From assembly GCA_902779075.1 (NCBI GenBank), contig CACZAK010000190.1, positions 1 to 18,482 of the forward strand: a DNA stretch of 18,482 nucleotides, written 5' to 3'. The DNA comes from an uncultured bacterium (lineage in GTDB: Bacteria; Verrucomicrobiota; Kiritimatiellia; RFP12; UBA1067). Made by a program: the position numbers and the translations under genes. The notes beneath the pieces are model-generated. The model was given only the letters and a program-made list of their open reading frames with translations. It did not search any database and was not told where the DNA came from. Positions 1-7,887 of this stretch are shown here, piece after piece (position 1 is the first letter of the stretch; every line of letters begins with the position of its first letter).

Positions 1-1245
1 GAAACGGCCGGTGCCGCAAGTGTAAGCGGGCGTGGGCAGTCCCAAGCAACCCGGCGGCGGCGGTCTGGCGGCGGGTGGGGGAGGATTTGTAATCCGTGTC
101 CGTCTGCGGAATGCGGAGACAACTTCTGCTCCAACCGCTACTATGACGTGACGTTCGGCCCCGGCGGCATCACGCGTCTCTTCGACAGGGAGCTGGGCCG
201 CGACATCGCACAGAACGAAAAATACGCCTTCGGCGACATCTTCGAGGCCACGTATTCCGGGAACGGCGCCGGAGAGTTTGTGCGGATAAGGGATGTCGAT
301 GGCGCTTCGTGGACGAGCCTGGCCGCATACGGAGCAAACTGGAGACTGAAAGAGTCAGGGCCGCTCTTCGCCGTGTTCGAGAACGACGTGAAGACGAAGT
401 ACGCGACGATCGTGCAGCGCGTGACCGTGCACCACGCGGTCAAGAAGATCGACTTTGACGTCGAGCTGCGCAACTTCACCGGCCAGCACAACAGGCAGTA
501 CAGGATCATGTTCCCGCTCACGATGGAACGCGGCGAGGCCGACGTCCGCTACGAGTCGCCTGCCGCGGTGTCCCGCGTGGGGCATGACGAGATCAAGCGC
601 ATCCCGATGGGATGGGCGAGTGGTGGAAGTTACGTGCACCATCCGGCGGATTCGCATCCGAGGGAGATACAGAACTACATCACGGCGAACGGCGGCGGAA
701 TCGGCTGCACGATGTCCTCCTGCGTCGCGGTAGCAGACTGGATCGACCCGGCGCGCGAAGTGGCGTCGTACGTCGTGCTGCAGGGAGTGCTCCTCTCGTC
801 GCACAAGAGCTGCCACGGCAAAGGCAACTGGTACGCGCAGAAGGGGACGCACAAGTACCACTTCTCCGTGGCGACGCATGAAGAAGGGTGGAAGAACGGC
901 CATCTGAACGGGGCGGGCGAGAACCATGCGTTCCGCACGGTGCGCAAGAAGTCGGACGGCGGCGAGCTTCCGCCGTCGCAGAGCCTGCTCTCGGTGTCGG
1001 ATCCGTTCACGTCCGTGATGGCGTTCAAGCTTGCGGACGACCGCAGCGGTGCGGCGGTCCTGCGCCTCGTCGAGATGGAGGGGGTCGACAAGACCGTGAC
1101 CGTGAAGCTTCCGTTCAAGGTGGCCCGCGCCGTCAGGTGCAACATCATCGAGGAGGAGCAGGGCGGCCCAGTGGAGACCCACGGCGACACGCTCACCCTC
1201 CGCCTCGGCCACCACGCGATCGAGACGGTGAAAATCTACCCGTGA
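1..1245 (+). CDS. GH38-type glycoside hydrolase, C-terminal part (5' end outside window)
   Basis: The frame is open from base 1 to the TGA at 1243-1245, so the gene is cut by the window edge; a GTG at 148 is only an internal codon. The protein matches the C-terminal beta-sandwich region of alpha-mannosidase-like (GH38) enzymes: 'NRYYDVTFGPGGITRLFDRELGR' style entry strand (split here by NRYYDVTF then GPGGITRLFD), 'VTVHHAVKKIDFDVELRN', 'KSCHGKGNWYAQKGTHKYHF' and 'GAAVLRLVEMEG'. The catalytic N-terminal domain is not in the window, so substrate cannot be judged. It probably trims mannose-type or related glycans. The first 35 codons (about 1-117) read as Arg/Gly-rich low-complexity sequence unlike the rest and may be a linker, an inserted repeat or a frameshifted stretch. 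GH38 membership is fairly sure; exact specificity is not. Confidence 0.72.
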   Translation, partial: ETAGAASVSGRGQSQATRRRRSGGGWGRICNPCPSAECGDNFCSNRYYDVTFGPGGITRLFDRELGRDIAQNEKYAFGDIFEATYSGNGAGEFVRIRDVDGASWTSLAAYGANWRLKESGPLFAVFENDVKTKYATIVQRVTVHHAVKKIDFDVELRNFTGQHNRQYRIMFPLTMERGEADVRYESPAAVSRVGHDEIKRIPMGWASGGSYVHHPADSHPREIQNYITANGGGIGCTMSSCVAVADWIDPAREVASYVVLQGVLLSSHKSCHGKGNWYAQKGTHKYHFSVATHEEGWKNGHLNGAGENHAFRTVRKKSDGGELPPSQSLLSVSDPFTSVMAFKLADDRSGAAVLRLVEMEGVDKTVTVKLPFKVARAVRCNIIEEEQGGPVETHGDTLTLRLGHHAIETVKIYP

Positions 1246-1337
1246 TTCGGTCTTGCGGAACTGATCATCTTCAAGTAGCTCACCTGTTTTTTCGTACGGG
1301 ATCCGGCGGCGTCGTGAAGAGTGCGAAATTTCCCTGC

Positions 1338-1366
1338 TTGCGCTAAGGGCACGGATTTGGCATAAT
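1338..1366 (+). promoter_or_regulatory. Candidate sigma70-type promoter for the DUF6259 operon
   Basis: TTGCGC at 1338-1343 and CATAAT at 1361-1366 are separated by 17 bp, in the gap between the GH38 gene and the DUF6259-like gene. The predicted transcript would have a leader of about 140 nt containing the short SUMF1-like remnant. No hairpin-plus-T-tract terminator is visible after the GH38 stop. Confidence 0.45.
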
Positions 1367-1423
1367 AAACACGCTGAATCTTTCAGACGCACAGGGTGTT
1401 TTCTGCGGGTGGTTTCAAGTCAC

Positions 1424-1492
1424 ATGGCTTGGCTCGCGAATGGTGCGGAAGAGATCGGTTTCCGTCTTGTCTGCACGGCGAGGCTGAAGTAA
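1424..1492 (+). pseudogene. Remnant of a SUMF1/FGE-domain C-terminus
   Basis: An ATG-initiated frame of 22 codons ends with 'NGAEEIGFRLVCTARLK' and a TAA at 1490-1492. The 'IGFRLV' signature is the usual last strand of SUMF1-like (FGE-sulfatase) domains; the intact SUMF1-like gene at 11945 ends with 'AIGFRLVVVPDL'. No upstream portion of such a domain is recognisable, so this looks like the tail of a deleted gene left in front of the DUF6259-like gene. It could also be a chance short frame in the leader. Confidence 0.35.
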
Positions 1493-1513
1493 GCAAGAGG
1501 TACTGTAAACGCC

Positions 1514-3586
1514 ATGACTGCAGGAAAATCAACTGTTGGATTCGCAAGATTCGCATGTGCCGCGTGTGGCATGCTTGTGGCCACCGCCGCCGTGGCCATG
1601 CCGACGCTGCCGGAGATCGGTTTCGAGCTGACCTTGCGGCAGGCTGTCACGAACAGTCCCCAAAGCAAGGTGACATCCTCGGAAATGAAGTCGTTCAGGG
1701 TTGACGAAAAGGACGGCCGGACGTCGCTCGTGTGGCGCGGGCATCCGCTCTGCGGCGATGGCTTCACCGTCACGGCCGAACTGACGCCGACTCCGGAGAA
1801 GGACGGCTGGGCTTATTCCTTCCGGTACGCGGGAAACGAATCGGGTCTTCACATACGGGACATCTGGTTCCCCGCCGTCACCGTCCCGCGCACGGACACG
1901 ACGGAGTTGTTCCTTCCCCGCGACTGCGGCATGATTCGCCGCCCCGACTGGAAGAAGGCAAAAGGCGGCGCGGACGTGGGCAAGAATGGGATTCACGGGA
2001 TACATTTCATGGCGGCCCTCAACGGCGAGGGGGAGTCCTGGTACATGGACCAGCGCGGTGACGCGCGTCTGCACATGAACCGCTTCCTCGTGCGCAACGG
2101 GACGAAGCCGCACACGCTGACGATGCTCTTCCACTATACGGCGCAGCTCACCGACGGAAACCGCGTCGCCGGCGAAATGCCGTTCGGCGGCACGATCCGC
2201 ACATTCAAGGGTGACTGGTTCGCGGCGGCAGACATCTACCGCCGCTGGGCCTGGGAACAGCCGTGGGCGCGGGTCGCGTTCGCGCGTCGGCAGGACAAGT
2301 TGCGCAACATCGCCATCTGGTTCTGGAACAGGGGCCTCTCGGACGAGGTCGCGCCGCCGGTGGAGCGTTTCCGGGAGCTGACCGGGCTTCCCGTGGCCCT
2401 CGACTGGTACTGGTGGCACGCCATTCCGTATGACGCGGGCTATCCGTTCTTCTGGCCGCCGCGCGAGGGAGAGGAGCGGTTCGCCGCCACCGTGCGCAGG
2501 CTCGTGGACAAGGGCATCTTCGTGCAGCCCTACATGAACGGGATCAGCTGGGACGTGAAGGGGCCGAAGTGGCAGGAGCAAGGCTCGCGCGAGGCCGTCG
2601 TGAGCGCGGCCGGCAGAACGGGCGGCAGGCAGTACAACATTTACGTGCCGAGCGGCCTCACGACGATGTGTGGCACGGCGAAGAACTTCCAGGCGCACAT
2701 GCGCGGGCTGGTGAGCAAGTTGCGGGAGTGCGGTCTTTCGGGCATCTACCTCGACCAGATCGGCGGATGGCGCACGGTCGTCTGCGAGTGCTGGAGTCCA
2801 ACCCATCCGCATCCTCCGGGCGGCGGCGCGATGATGACGGAGGGCTATCGCAAGTTCCTGATGCAGATCAAGGCCGACAACCCGGGTTTCCCGATCTCGA
2901 CCGAATACTCCCCCGAGGCCTATCTGGACATTGTCGACTCGGCCATCATCCTCTATCAGAACGGCGAGTGCTTCGGGATGTCCGCGATGCCGGAGGAGGA
3001 GACGGTTCCCGCGTTTCAGGCCGTGTACCACGGGGCGATCACGCTCTACGGCAGCTATGCCGTCGTCGACGGCATCCCGCCGTGGGATCCGAAATGGCCG
3101 CCCGAGTGTCGGTGGAAGAAGGAGAAGGCGTGGGAGAAGCTGTACCCGGACCAGTTCGCGCTCGAGTTCGCCCGTGGCGTCGCGATGGGGATGCAGCCGA
3201 TGGTACACTGCCTGCGGATGACGCATATCGACGATCCGCGCTATGCCGCCGACTTCGCGTTCACCGTCGATACGGCGAAGTTCTACCATGCGAACCTCGA
3301 CTATCTCTACGACGGGACAATGTGCGCCCCGGGCACGCTTACATGCGAGAAACAGCCAGTGGAAATCCTTGCGCGCGGAATCTACACGACGAAGAAGAAG
3401 GCGAGGGTGGTGCGGCATCCGGCCGTCCCGACGATCCTCCATTCCGTGTGGCGGAAGAAGGACGGGCGCGTGGCGGCCGTGCTCTGCAACTGGTCGCGCA
3501 AGGAACAGCGCTACGACCTCTCCACGCCTGAAATCGCCGCGTCCGGCGTTATTCCTGCCCGTAGCTGGCGCCTGATCGAGAAGTAA
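1514..3586 (+). CDS. Secreted DUF6259-like TIM-barrel protein, putative glycoside hydrolase
   Basis: The 690-residue protein begins with a signal peptide (Lys/Arg n-region, hydrophobic stretch, probable cleavage after AVA at about residue 28), so it is exported. An N-terminal beta-rich part is followed by a barrel-like region: 'NIAIWFWNRG', 'LPVALDWYWWH', 'FVQPYMNGISWD', 'GIYLDQIGG' (Asp414) and 'PISTEYSPEAY' (Glu464). Asp414 and Glu464 sit where retaining barrel hydrolases keep nucleophile and acid/base residues, but this is inference. A C-terminal beta-sandwich ('DGRVAAVLCNWSRKEQRYDLS') closes it. I recognise the pattern as DUF6259, a family common in Verrucomicrobia/Kiritimatiellota, without known activity to my knowledge. 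The O-acetylation pair starts 20 bp downstream, suggesting one operon. AGAGG at 1496-1500 is a weak, distant ribosome site. Confidence 0.72.
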   Translation: MTAGKSTVGFARFACAACGMLVATAAVAMPTLPEIGFELTLRQAVTNSPQSKVTSSEMKSFRVDEKDGRTSLVWRGHPLCGDGFTVTAELTPTPEKDGWAYSFRYAGNESGLHIRDIWFPAVTVPRTDTTELFLPRDCGMIRRPDWKKAKGGADVGKNGIHGIHFMAALNGEGESWYMDQRGDARLHMNRFLVRNGTKPHTLTMLFHYTAQLTDGNRVAGEMPFGGTIRTFKGDWFAAADIYRRWAWEQPWARVAFARRQDKLRNIAIWFWNRGLSDEVAPPVERFRELTGLPVALDWYWWHAIPYDAGYPFFWPPREGEERFAATVRRLVDKGIFVQPYMNGISWDVKGPKWQEQGSREAVVSAAGRTGGRQYNIYVPSGLTTMCGTAKNFQAHMRGLVSKLRECGLSGIYLDQIGGWRTVVCECWSPTHPHPPGGGAMMTEGYRKFLMQIKADNPGFPISTEYSPEAYLDIVDSAIILYQNGECFGMSAMPEEETVPAFQAVYHGAITLYGSYAVVDGIPPWDPKWPPECRWKKEKAWEKLYPDQFALEFARGVAMGMQPMVHCLRMTHIDDPRYAADFAFTVDTAKFYHANLDYLYDGTMCAPGTLTCEKQPVEILARGIYTTKKKARVVRHPAVPTILHSVWRKKDGRVAAVLCNWSRKEQRYDLSTPEIAASGVIPARSWRLIEK

Positions 3587-3605
3587 CCAAACGAGAGAAC
3601 TTGAG

Positions 3606-5006
3606 ATGGTATTCACTTCGGCGGTGTTTCTAGGCGTATTCCTGCCGCTTCTTATTGGCGTCTATTTTCTGGCGAACGCGAAGGCGCGGCCGTACGTCCT
3701 ACTCGTGTTCAGCCTCCTGTTCTACGCCTGGGGCGAACCGTCTGCCGTCGTCATCATGCTCGCGCTGATGGTGTTCAACTACTTTCTCGCGCTCGGGATG
3801 GCGGCTGTGGGCGAACGGCGATGGCTCTCGGCGACATTGCTAGGCGTTGGCGTGTGCGCGGACCTCGGCGCGCTGGTGGCGTACAAGTACATCGGCTTCA
3901 TCGTCAGCAACCTGCTGCCGGTGTTCAACCACTTCGGCGTGAAGATGGAGGTGCCGCAGGTCGCGTTGCCGATCGGCATCTCGTTCTATGTGTTCCAGAT
4001 CATCTCCTACATGGTGGACGTCCGCAGGGGTACAGTGGAGGTCCAGCACAATCCGTTCAAGTTCATGCTCTACGTGAGCCTGTTTCCGCAGCTGATCGCG
4101 GGCCCCATCGTGCGCTACGCGACCATCGCCCAGGACATCGAAAACCGCACGGCCGACTTCGAGAACATCGTCGCCGGTTTCCGACGCTTCACGATCGGCC
4201 TTGCCAAGAAGGTGCTGATCGCGGACGTGATGGCCGGCGCCGTGGACGTGATCTTCGCGGCGAAGGCCGAGACGATACCGGGGTTCTACTGCTGGCTCGG
4301 CGCCATCATGTACACGCTCCAGATCTACTTTGACTTCTCCGGCTATTCGGACATGGCGATCGGCCTCGGCCGCGTGTTCAACTTCCGCTTCCTCGAGAAC
4401 TTCGACCACCCCTACGCCTCGCGTTCGGTGCAGGAGTTCTGGCGGCGCTGGCACATTTCGCTATCGAGCTGGTTCCGCGACTATCTCTACATCCCCCTGG
4501 GCGGAAACCGAAAGGGGACGGTGCGTACGTATCTGAACCTCTTTGTCGTGTTTCTCCTCTGCGGCGTCTGGCATGGCGCGGCGTGGAACTTCGTCGCGTG
4601 GGGCGTCTACCACGGCGTGGGGCTCGTCGTGGAACGCGCCGGGTTTGGCAAGGTCGTGAAGCGTTTCCCGAAGGTCGTCGGCAACCTCTACCTGATGCTT
4701 TTCGTCGTGATCGGCTGGGTGCTGTTCCGCGCGCCGGACCTCGGCTATGCGGGAACGTACATCGGCAACATGTTCGGCGGCGGCACTGCGGCCTTTCGTT
4801 CGTTCACGCCGCTCATCGACTTCATCTCGCTGGACAAGGCGATCCTCATGGTCGTCGGCATCGTGGCGTCCTACCCCGTGTTCGAGCCGATGGTACGGCG
4901 GGTGCCGGAGGCGGTGCGCCTCATATTCGGCGTGCTGCTCTTTGCAGTTGCTTTTATGCTCGCCATGACGTCGGCGTACAGTCCGTTCATCTACTTCAGG
5001 TTCTGA
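3606..5006 (+). CDS. MBOAT-family O-acyltransferase, AlgI/DltB-like
   Basis: This 466-residue polytopic membrane protein (about ten hydrophobic segments) carries the MBOAT hallmarks: 'LPIGISFYVFQIISYMVD', 'QLIAGPIVRY', 'FWRRWHISLSSWFRDYLYIPLGG' with His283, and 'CGVWHGAAWNFVAWGVYHG' with the invariant catalytic His at 323. The length and His position match AlgI-type proteins. Family members move an acyl (usually acetyl) group across the inner membrane for O-acylation of exported polysaccharide. The next gene, 10 bp downstream, encodes an AlgX/AlgJ-like SGNH protein, the usual periplasmic partner. Together with the upstream hydrolase-like gene this suggests decoration of an exopolysaccharide or cell-wall glycan; the glycan is not identifiable. 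A GAGAG stretch at about 3593 is the likely ribosome site. Confidence 0.9.
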   Translation: MVFTSAVFLGVFLPLLIGVYFLANAKARPYVLLVFSLLFYAWGEPSAVVIMLALMVFNYFLALGMAAVGERRWLSATLLGVGVCADLGALVAYKYIGFIVSNLLPVFNHFGVKMEVPQVALPIGISFYVFQIISYMVDVRRGTVEVQHNPFKFMLYVSLFPQLIAGPIVRYATIAQDIENRTADFENIVAGFRRFTIGLAKKVLIADVMAGAVDVIFAAKAETIPGFYCWLGAIMYTLQIYFDFSGYSDMAIGLGRVFNFRFLENFDHPYASRSVQEFWRRWHISLSSWFRDYLYIPLGGNRKGTVRTYLNLFVVFLLCGVWHGAAWNFVAWGVYHGVGLVVERAGFGKVVKRFPKVVGNLYLMLFVVIGWVLFRAPDLGYAGTYIGNMFGGGTAAFRSFTPLIDFISLDKAILMVVGIVASYPVFEPMVRRVPEAVRLIFGVLLFAVAFMLAMTSAYSPFIYFRF

Positions 5007-5016
5007 GGAGCGCGCC

Positions 5017-6183
5017 ATGGTCAAAGCAATGAAAATCGTCTATTTCGTATTGATCGCGACGCTGCTCGTCCTCCCTGCGCTCTATTTCTTCGGCGCAAAG
5101 GAGGACTGGACAAAACTGTACGGCTGGGAAAAGAACACCAAGGTCGTCCCGTTCACGTTCGCAAGCTACACCAACCGCACATACCAGACGTCCTTCACCG
5201 AGGACTTCTCGAAAAACTTCTTCATGCGCAAGACGTTCCTCCGAACGTCGCTCCAGATCTGGGATATCTTCAACCTGCGCACGTTCCACCACGGCTACAA
5301 GGGCAGCATCATGGACGGACGCGACAGCATCCTGTTCGAGAAGCCGTACCTGAAGTTCCATCTCGAGGCCGACCGCTCCGGCGACACGAACAAATACGCC
5401 TCCGTGATGAAGAAGCTCAAGGAGGTCGACGCGTTCTGCCGCTCGATCGGTACGGACTTCGTGTTTGTGCCCATGGCGGACAAGCCGCAGGCGTACCCGG
5501 AATACCTGCCCGCATGGCTCGACTGGTTCTTCGACTACTCGAACTACGACACGCAGGGTAAGCTCGCGGCCCTGTGTCGTGCGAACGGGATCAAGACATT
5601 CGACGCCAGTACCTACCTGATCTCGAAAAAGAAGGAATGGAAGGAGTGGGTCTATCCGCCCGGCGGCACGCACTTCAACGCCTACGGGATGGGGCTCATC
5701 TACGAGGGCTTCGCCGAATTCGCGGCGGCGAACCTCGCGAACCGCCTCACGTTCAACCAGTTTGTGGGGGCGTCTCGCGCCGAACCGGTGTGGTGCGTGG
5801 ATGACGACATCAGCAACCTGCTGAACGTGTGGTACAACCCGAGTCTGTGGAGCAATCCGCACTATGCGCCGGAGTTCAGCACGAATGCTGTGGCCAACGC
5901 GGGCAGCGCCATCGTTCTCGGCGACTGCTACAGCGAGCAGATTGTGAAGATATTCAAGGATGCGAGGCTTTTCGAACCCAAGAAGATTGTCAGGGCGAAG
6001 CGCCACGGGGCGCAGAAAGCCCAGGATTTCCGCAACATCATCGCGAACCTCCGGCTTGTCGTGATGACGTACCAGTCGTTCAACACCGACCGTCTGGACG
6101 AGCGCGAAAAGGAGATTGCGAACGTCTTTGAGGCAATGCGCGAGGCACGGAAGAAGTTTGCCCGCGGCAAAGGCGCTCGCTGA
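5017..6183 (+). CDS. AlgX/AlgJ-like SGNH acetyltransferase partner protein
   Basis: A 388-residue protein with one N-terminal hydrophobic segment (residues 6-25, signal anchor or uncleaved signal) and a periplasmic domain. 'YPPGGTHFNAYG' (His219) corresponds to the DxHW-type block of the AlgX/AlgJ family, and 'IVLGDCYSEQ' (residues 299-308) to the GDSFS block. Two key positions differ: the block I nucleophile is Cys304 instead of Ser, and the residue two before His219 is Gly instead of Asp (the Gly variant also occurs in related subfamilies, from memory). The stop of the MBOAT gene overlaps the ribosome site (TGAGGAG at 5004-5010), so the pair is probably translationally coupled. Inferred role: accept the acyl group exported by the MBOAT protein and pass it to a polysaccharide. 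Confidence 0.72.
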   Translation: MVKAMKIVYFVLIATLLVLPALYFFGAKEDWTKLYGWEKNTKVVPFTFASYTNRTYQTSFTEDFSKNFFMRKTFLRTSLQIWDIFNLRTFHHGYKGSIMDGRDSILFEKPYLKFHLEADRSGDTNKYASVMKKLKEVDAFCRSIGTDFVFVPMADKPQAYPEYLPAWLDWFFDYSNYDTQGKLAALCRANGIKTFDASTYLISKKKEWKEWVYPPGGTHFNAYGMGLIYEGFAEFAAANLANRLTFNQFVGASRAEPVWCVDDDISNLLNVWYNPSLWSNPHYAPEFSTNAVANAGSAIVLGDCYSEQIVKIFKDARLFEPKKIVRAKRHGAQKAQDFRNIIANLRLVVMTYQSFNTDRLDEREKEIANVFEAMREARKKFARGKGAR

Positions 6184-6219
6184 AAAACTGCTTTTCTGGG
6201 ATTACTGGGTATTGACTTG

Positions 6220-6258
6220 AATGTAGCGAAATCCTAAAAAATGAGATTTCGCTACATT
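6220..6258. promoter_or_regulatory. 14-bp perfect palindrome upstream of the ATPase promoter
   Basis: AATGTAGCGAAATC (6220-6233) and its exact reverse complement GATTTCGCTACATT (6245-6258) flank an 11-nt loop. The right arm ends 4 bp before the -35 box. The same placement is seen with different palindromes at 7779-7821 and 9747-9787. It may be a repressor operator or a hairpin recognised by a mobile or ATPase-linked system. Confidence 0.75.
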
Positions 6259-6262
6259 TGAG

Positions 6263-6292
6263 TTGTGTATCTGCGATAAAATATGGTATAAT
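6263..6292 (+). promoter_or_regulatory. Strong extended -10 promoter for the ATPase gene
   Basis: TTGTGT at 6263-6268, 18 bp, TATAAT at 6287-6292, with TG at 6284-6285 giving an extended -10. The expected start of transcription (about 6299) lies practically on the first codon of the recognisable ATPase body, leaving no room for a ribosome site or the usual N-terminus. Confidence 0.7.
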
Positions 6293-6423
6293 GCTTCCGT
6301 TTTGGAGAAACAGTCGCTTGTCGGGGACGGCGGCGAATCGGAAAATCTACTCTCTTCAGGGAGTTCGCCCGACGTACAGCCGATGCGTATATAGAGATTG
6401 AGGGGCTGCCACCAGACAAGAAC

Positions 6424-7680
6424 ATGACGAACCAGATGCAGCTCGACAACTTTGTGTCTGCGTTGGCGAGTCAGACTGGGTGCAGCATGGAACCTGTTCC
6501 GGATTGGCTGCATGCGTTTCAGCGTCTGGAGCAGCAGATTGACGATGCAAAGCGCACGGTTGTGTTGCTGGACGAGATTTCATGGATGGGAGGATACGAT
6601 CCTGTGTTTCCAGGTGTGTTACGCACGGCATGGGAAACGTTTATGCACCGGCATGATCGGCTCGTCCTTGTCATCTGCGGATCCGTCTCTGCATGGATCA
6701 AGGAAAACATTCTCGGGAATACGGGTTTTACCGGACGCTTCTCGCGCGACTACATGCTACCGGAATTGTCTCTTGCGGAGTGTGCAGAATTCTGGGGAGA
6801 GGCAAAAGACCGGACGTCTTCACGCGAAATCTTGGACGTGCTTTCGGTGACGGGGGGCGTTCCGCGCTATCTTGAGGAAATAGATTCAGGACTTGATGCC
6901 GATGAAAACGTGAGGCGCATGTGTTTCATGTCTGACGGCGAACTCTACAAGGATTTTGATGCGATATTCAATCCAATGTTTGGCACGGACGTTGAATTGA
7001 AGAAAAAGATTCTCTGTGAATTGGTGAACGGACCACTCTCGGCCTCAGAGCTTGAACGGACTTTTGATTTGGAGCGCAACGGAAGGGTGTCCAAGTCCCT
7101 TAAGGCGTTGAAGGAGGGCGGGTTTGTCGCCGACGATCCGCGCCTTAATCCCGAGACTGGGGAGCAGGCGCGTGTCTCGCGGTTTCGGTTGCGGGACAAT
7201 TATACGCGTTTCTACCTGAAATACGTTGCACCTCGCAAGATGCAGATTGAGATGGGTTCCTACAGTTTTGTCTCGCTTTCTGCTTTGCCCGATTGGAATG
7301 CCGTGATGGGGCTCCAGTTCGAGAACCTGATCGTCAACAATGCCATGTCGTTACTTCCGTTTTTGCATGTTGGAAATGTTATCGTGGAATCTGCCGCGCC
7401 GTATCGCAATGTCCGTAAGGATGCTGGTACGGGAAATGGCTGCCAGATTGACCTCTTGATACAGACGCCGCGTACGGCATACGTGGTGGAAGTCAAGCGC
7501 CGTCGCGAGATTGGTCCAGAAGTCATTGATGAAGTCGAGCGGAAAATCAAGCGGTTGCCGCTTCGCAAAGGGATGACGCCACGTCCCGTCCTGGTCTATG
7601 ACGGCGAACTGCATCCTGCAGTGGAGGCGACAGGGTTCTTTGATGCGGTTGTGCCGGCGCGCAAACTCCTCGGCAAATGA
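6424..7680 (+). CDS. Archaeal-type AAA ATPase with C-terminal PD-(D/E)XK-like domain, start region missing
   Basis: ATG 6424 is the first standard start, but the same frame is open from 6292 and encodes essential family sequence before it: 'GRRRIGKST' Walker A at 6325-6351, then 'EIEGLPPDKN'. No ATG, GTG or TTG lies between the TAA at 6289 and 6424, so either the gene has lost its start (pseudogene) or it makes a 418-residue protein lacking Walker A. Downstream parts look intact: Walker B 'VVLLDEISWM', 'VICGSVSAWIKENIL', a winged-helix-like part ('SASELERTF..NGRVSKSLKALKEGGFV'), 'FRLRDNYTRFYLKYV', and a nuclease-like 'QIDLLIQTPRTAYVVEVK' (Asp...Glu-x-Lys). Relatives keep about 18 more N-terminal codons starting 'FFGREELIERLEALF', exactly the part present at 7888 and 9855. 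Codon use is less GC-rich than in the flanking operons. Function in this family is not established; defence or mobile-element roles are possible. Confidence 0.72.
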   Translation: MTNQMQLDNFVSALASQTGCSMEPVPDWLHAFQRLEQQIDDAKRTVVLLDEISWMGGYDPVFPGVLRTAWETFMHRHDRLVLVICGSVSAWIKENILGNTGFTGRFSRDYMLPELSLAECAEFWGEAKDRTSSREILDVLSVTGGVPRYLEEIDSGLDADENVRRMCFMSDGELYKDFDAIFNPMFGTDVELKKKILCELVNGPLSASELERTFDLERNGRVSKSLKALKEGGFVADDPRLNPETGEQARVSRFRLRDNYTRFYLKYVAPRKMQIEMGSYSFVSLSALPDWNAVMGLQFENLIVNNAMSLLPFLHVGNVIVESAAPYRNVRKDAGTGNGCQIDLLIQTPRTAYVVEVKRRREIGPEVIDEVERKIKRLPLRKGMTPRPVLVYDGELHPAVEATGFFDAVVPARKLLGK

Positions 7681-7724
7681 CCTTTGGCATGTAATGAGTG
7701 GCATTGGGTTCGAGAGAAAGTCGA

Positions 7725-7765
7725 TTTTGTCACATTATGAGGGATTCTTCAATAATGTGACAGAA
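7725..7765. promoter_or_regulatory. Palindrome A1 (TTTTGTCACATTAT arms)
   Basis: TTTTGTCACATTAT (7725-7738) and ATAATGTGACAGAA (7752-7765) form a near-perfect 14-bp inverted repeat; one base of the right arm departs. Its 13-nt loop GAGGGATTCTTCA is identical to the loop of the palindrome at 9747-9787. It lies 13 bp before a second palindrome with the same arms. Confidence 0.75.
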
Positions 7766-7778
7766 TTTCGGCGCGGGA

Positions 7779-7821
7779 ATTTTGTCACATTATTGACGAA
7801 ATTGAAATAATGTGACAAAAT
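7779..7821. promoter_or_regulatory. Palindrome A2 (16-bp perfect arms) before the ATPase-fragment promoter
   Basis: ATTTTGTCACATTATT (7779-7794) and AATAATGTGACAAAAT (7806-7821) are exact inverted repeats around an 11-nt loop. The right arm ends 4 bp before the TTGGCT -35 box, the same spacing as at 6220-6258. Core GTCACATTAT is shared with A1 and B. Confidence 0.8.
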
Positions 7822-7825
7822 GCTA

Positions 7826-7855
7826 TTGGCTGAAACGTATGGATTGTTGTAGAAT
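7826..7855 (+). promoter_or_regulatory. Promoter of ATPase 5' fragment A
   Basis: TTGGCT at 7826-7831, 18 bp, TAGAAT at 7850-7855. It aligns base for base in layout with the promoter at 9793-9822 and the one at 6263-6292. With its ATPase mostly deleted, it would now drive an RNA of unknown purpose toward the abiE genes. Confidence 0.55.
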
Positions 7856-7887
7856 ACATGCTAAAAGGCAAATTATGAGGTTTGAAA

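Noticed and set aside
355..1392. Long open frame on the minus strand opposite the GH38-type gene
   Set aside because: Arg/His-rich shadow translation of a GC-rich gene; no family features and the plus strand clearly encodes the protein.
1529..3616. 695-codon minus-strand frame opposite the DUF6259-like gene
   Set aside because: Length is due to high GC at third positions; composition is Arg/His-rich with no domain, while the plus frame has a signal peptide and conserved motifs.
6220..6258. Palindrome as rho-independent terminator of the AlgX-like gene
   Set aside because: No T-tract follows, the arms are AT-rich, and it sits at a fixed short distance from a promoter, as do the other palindromes.
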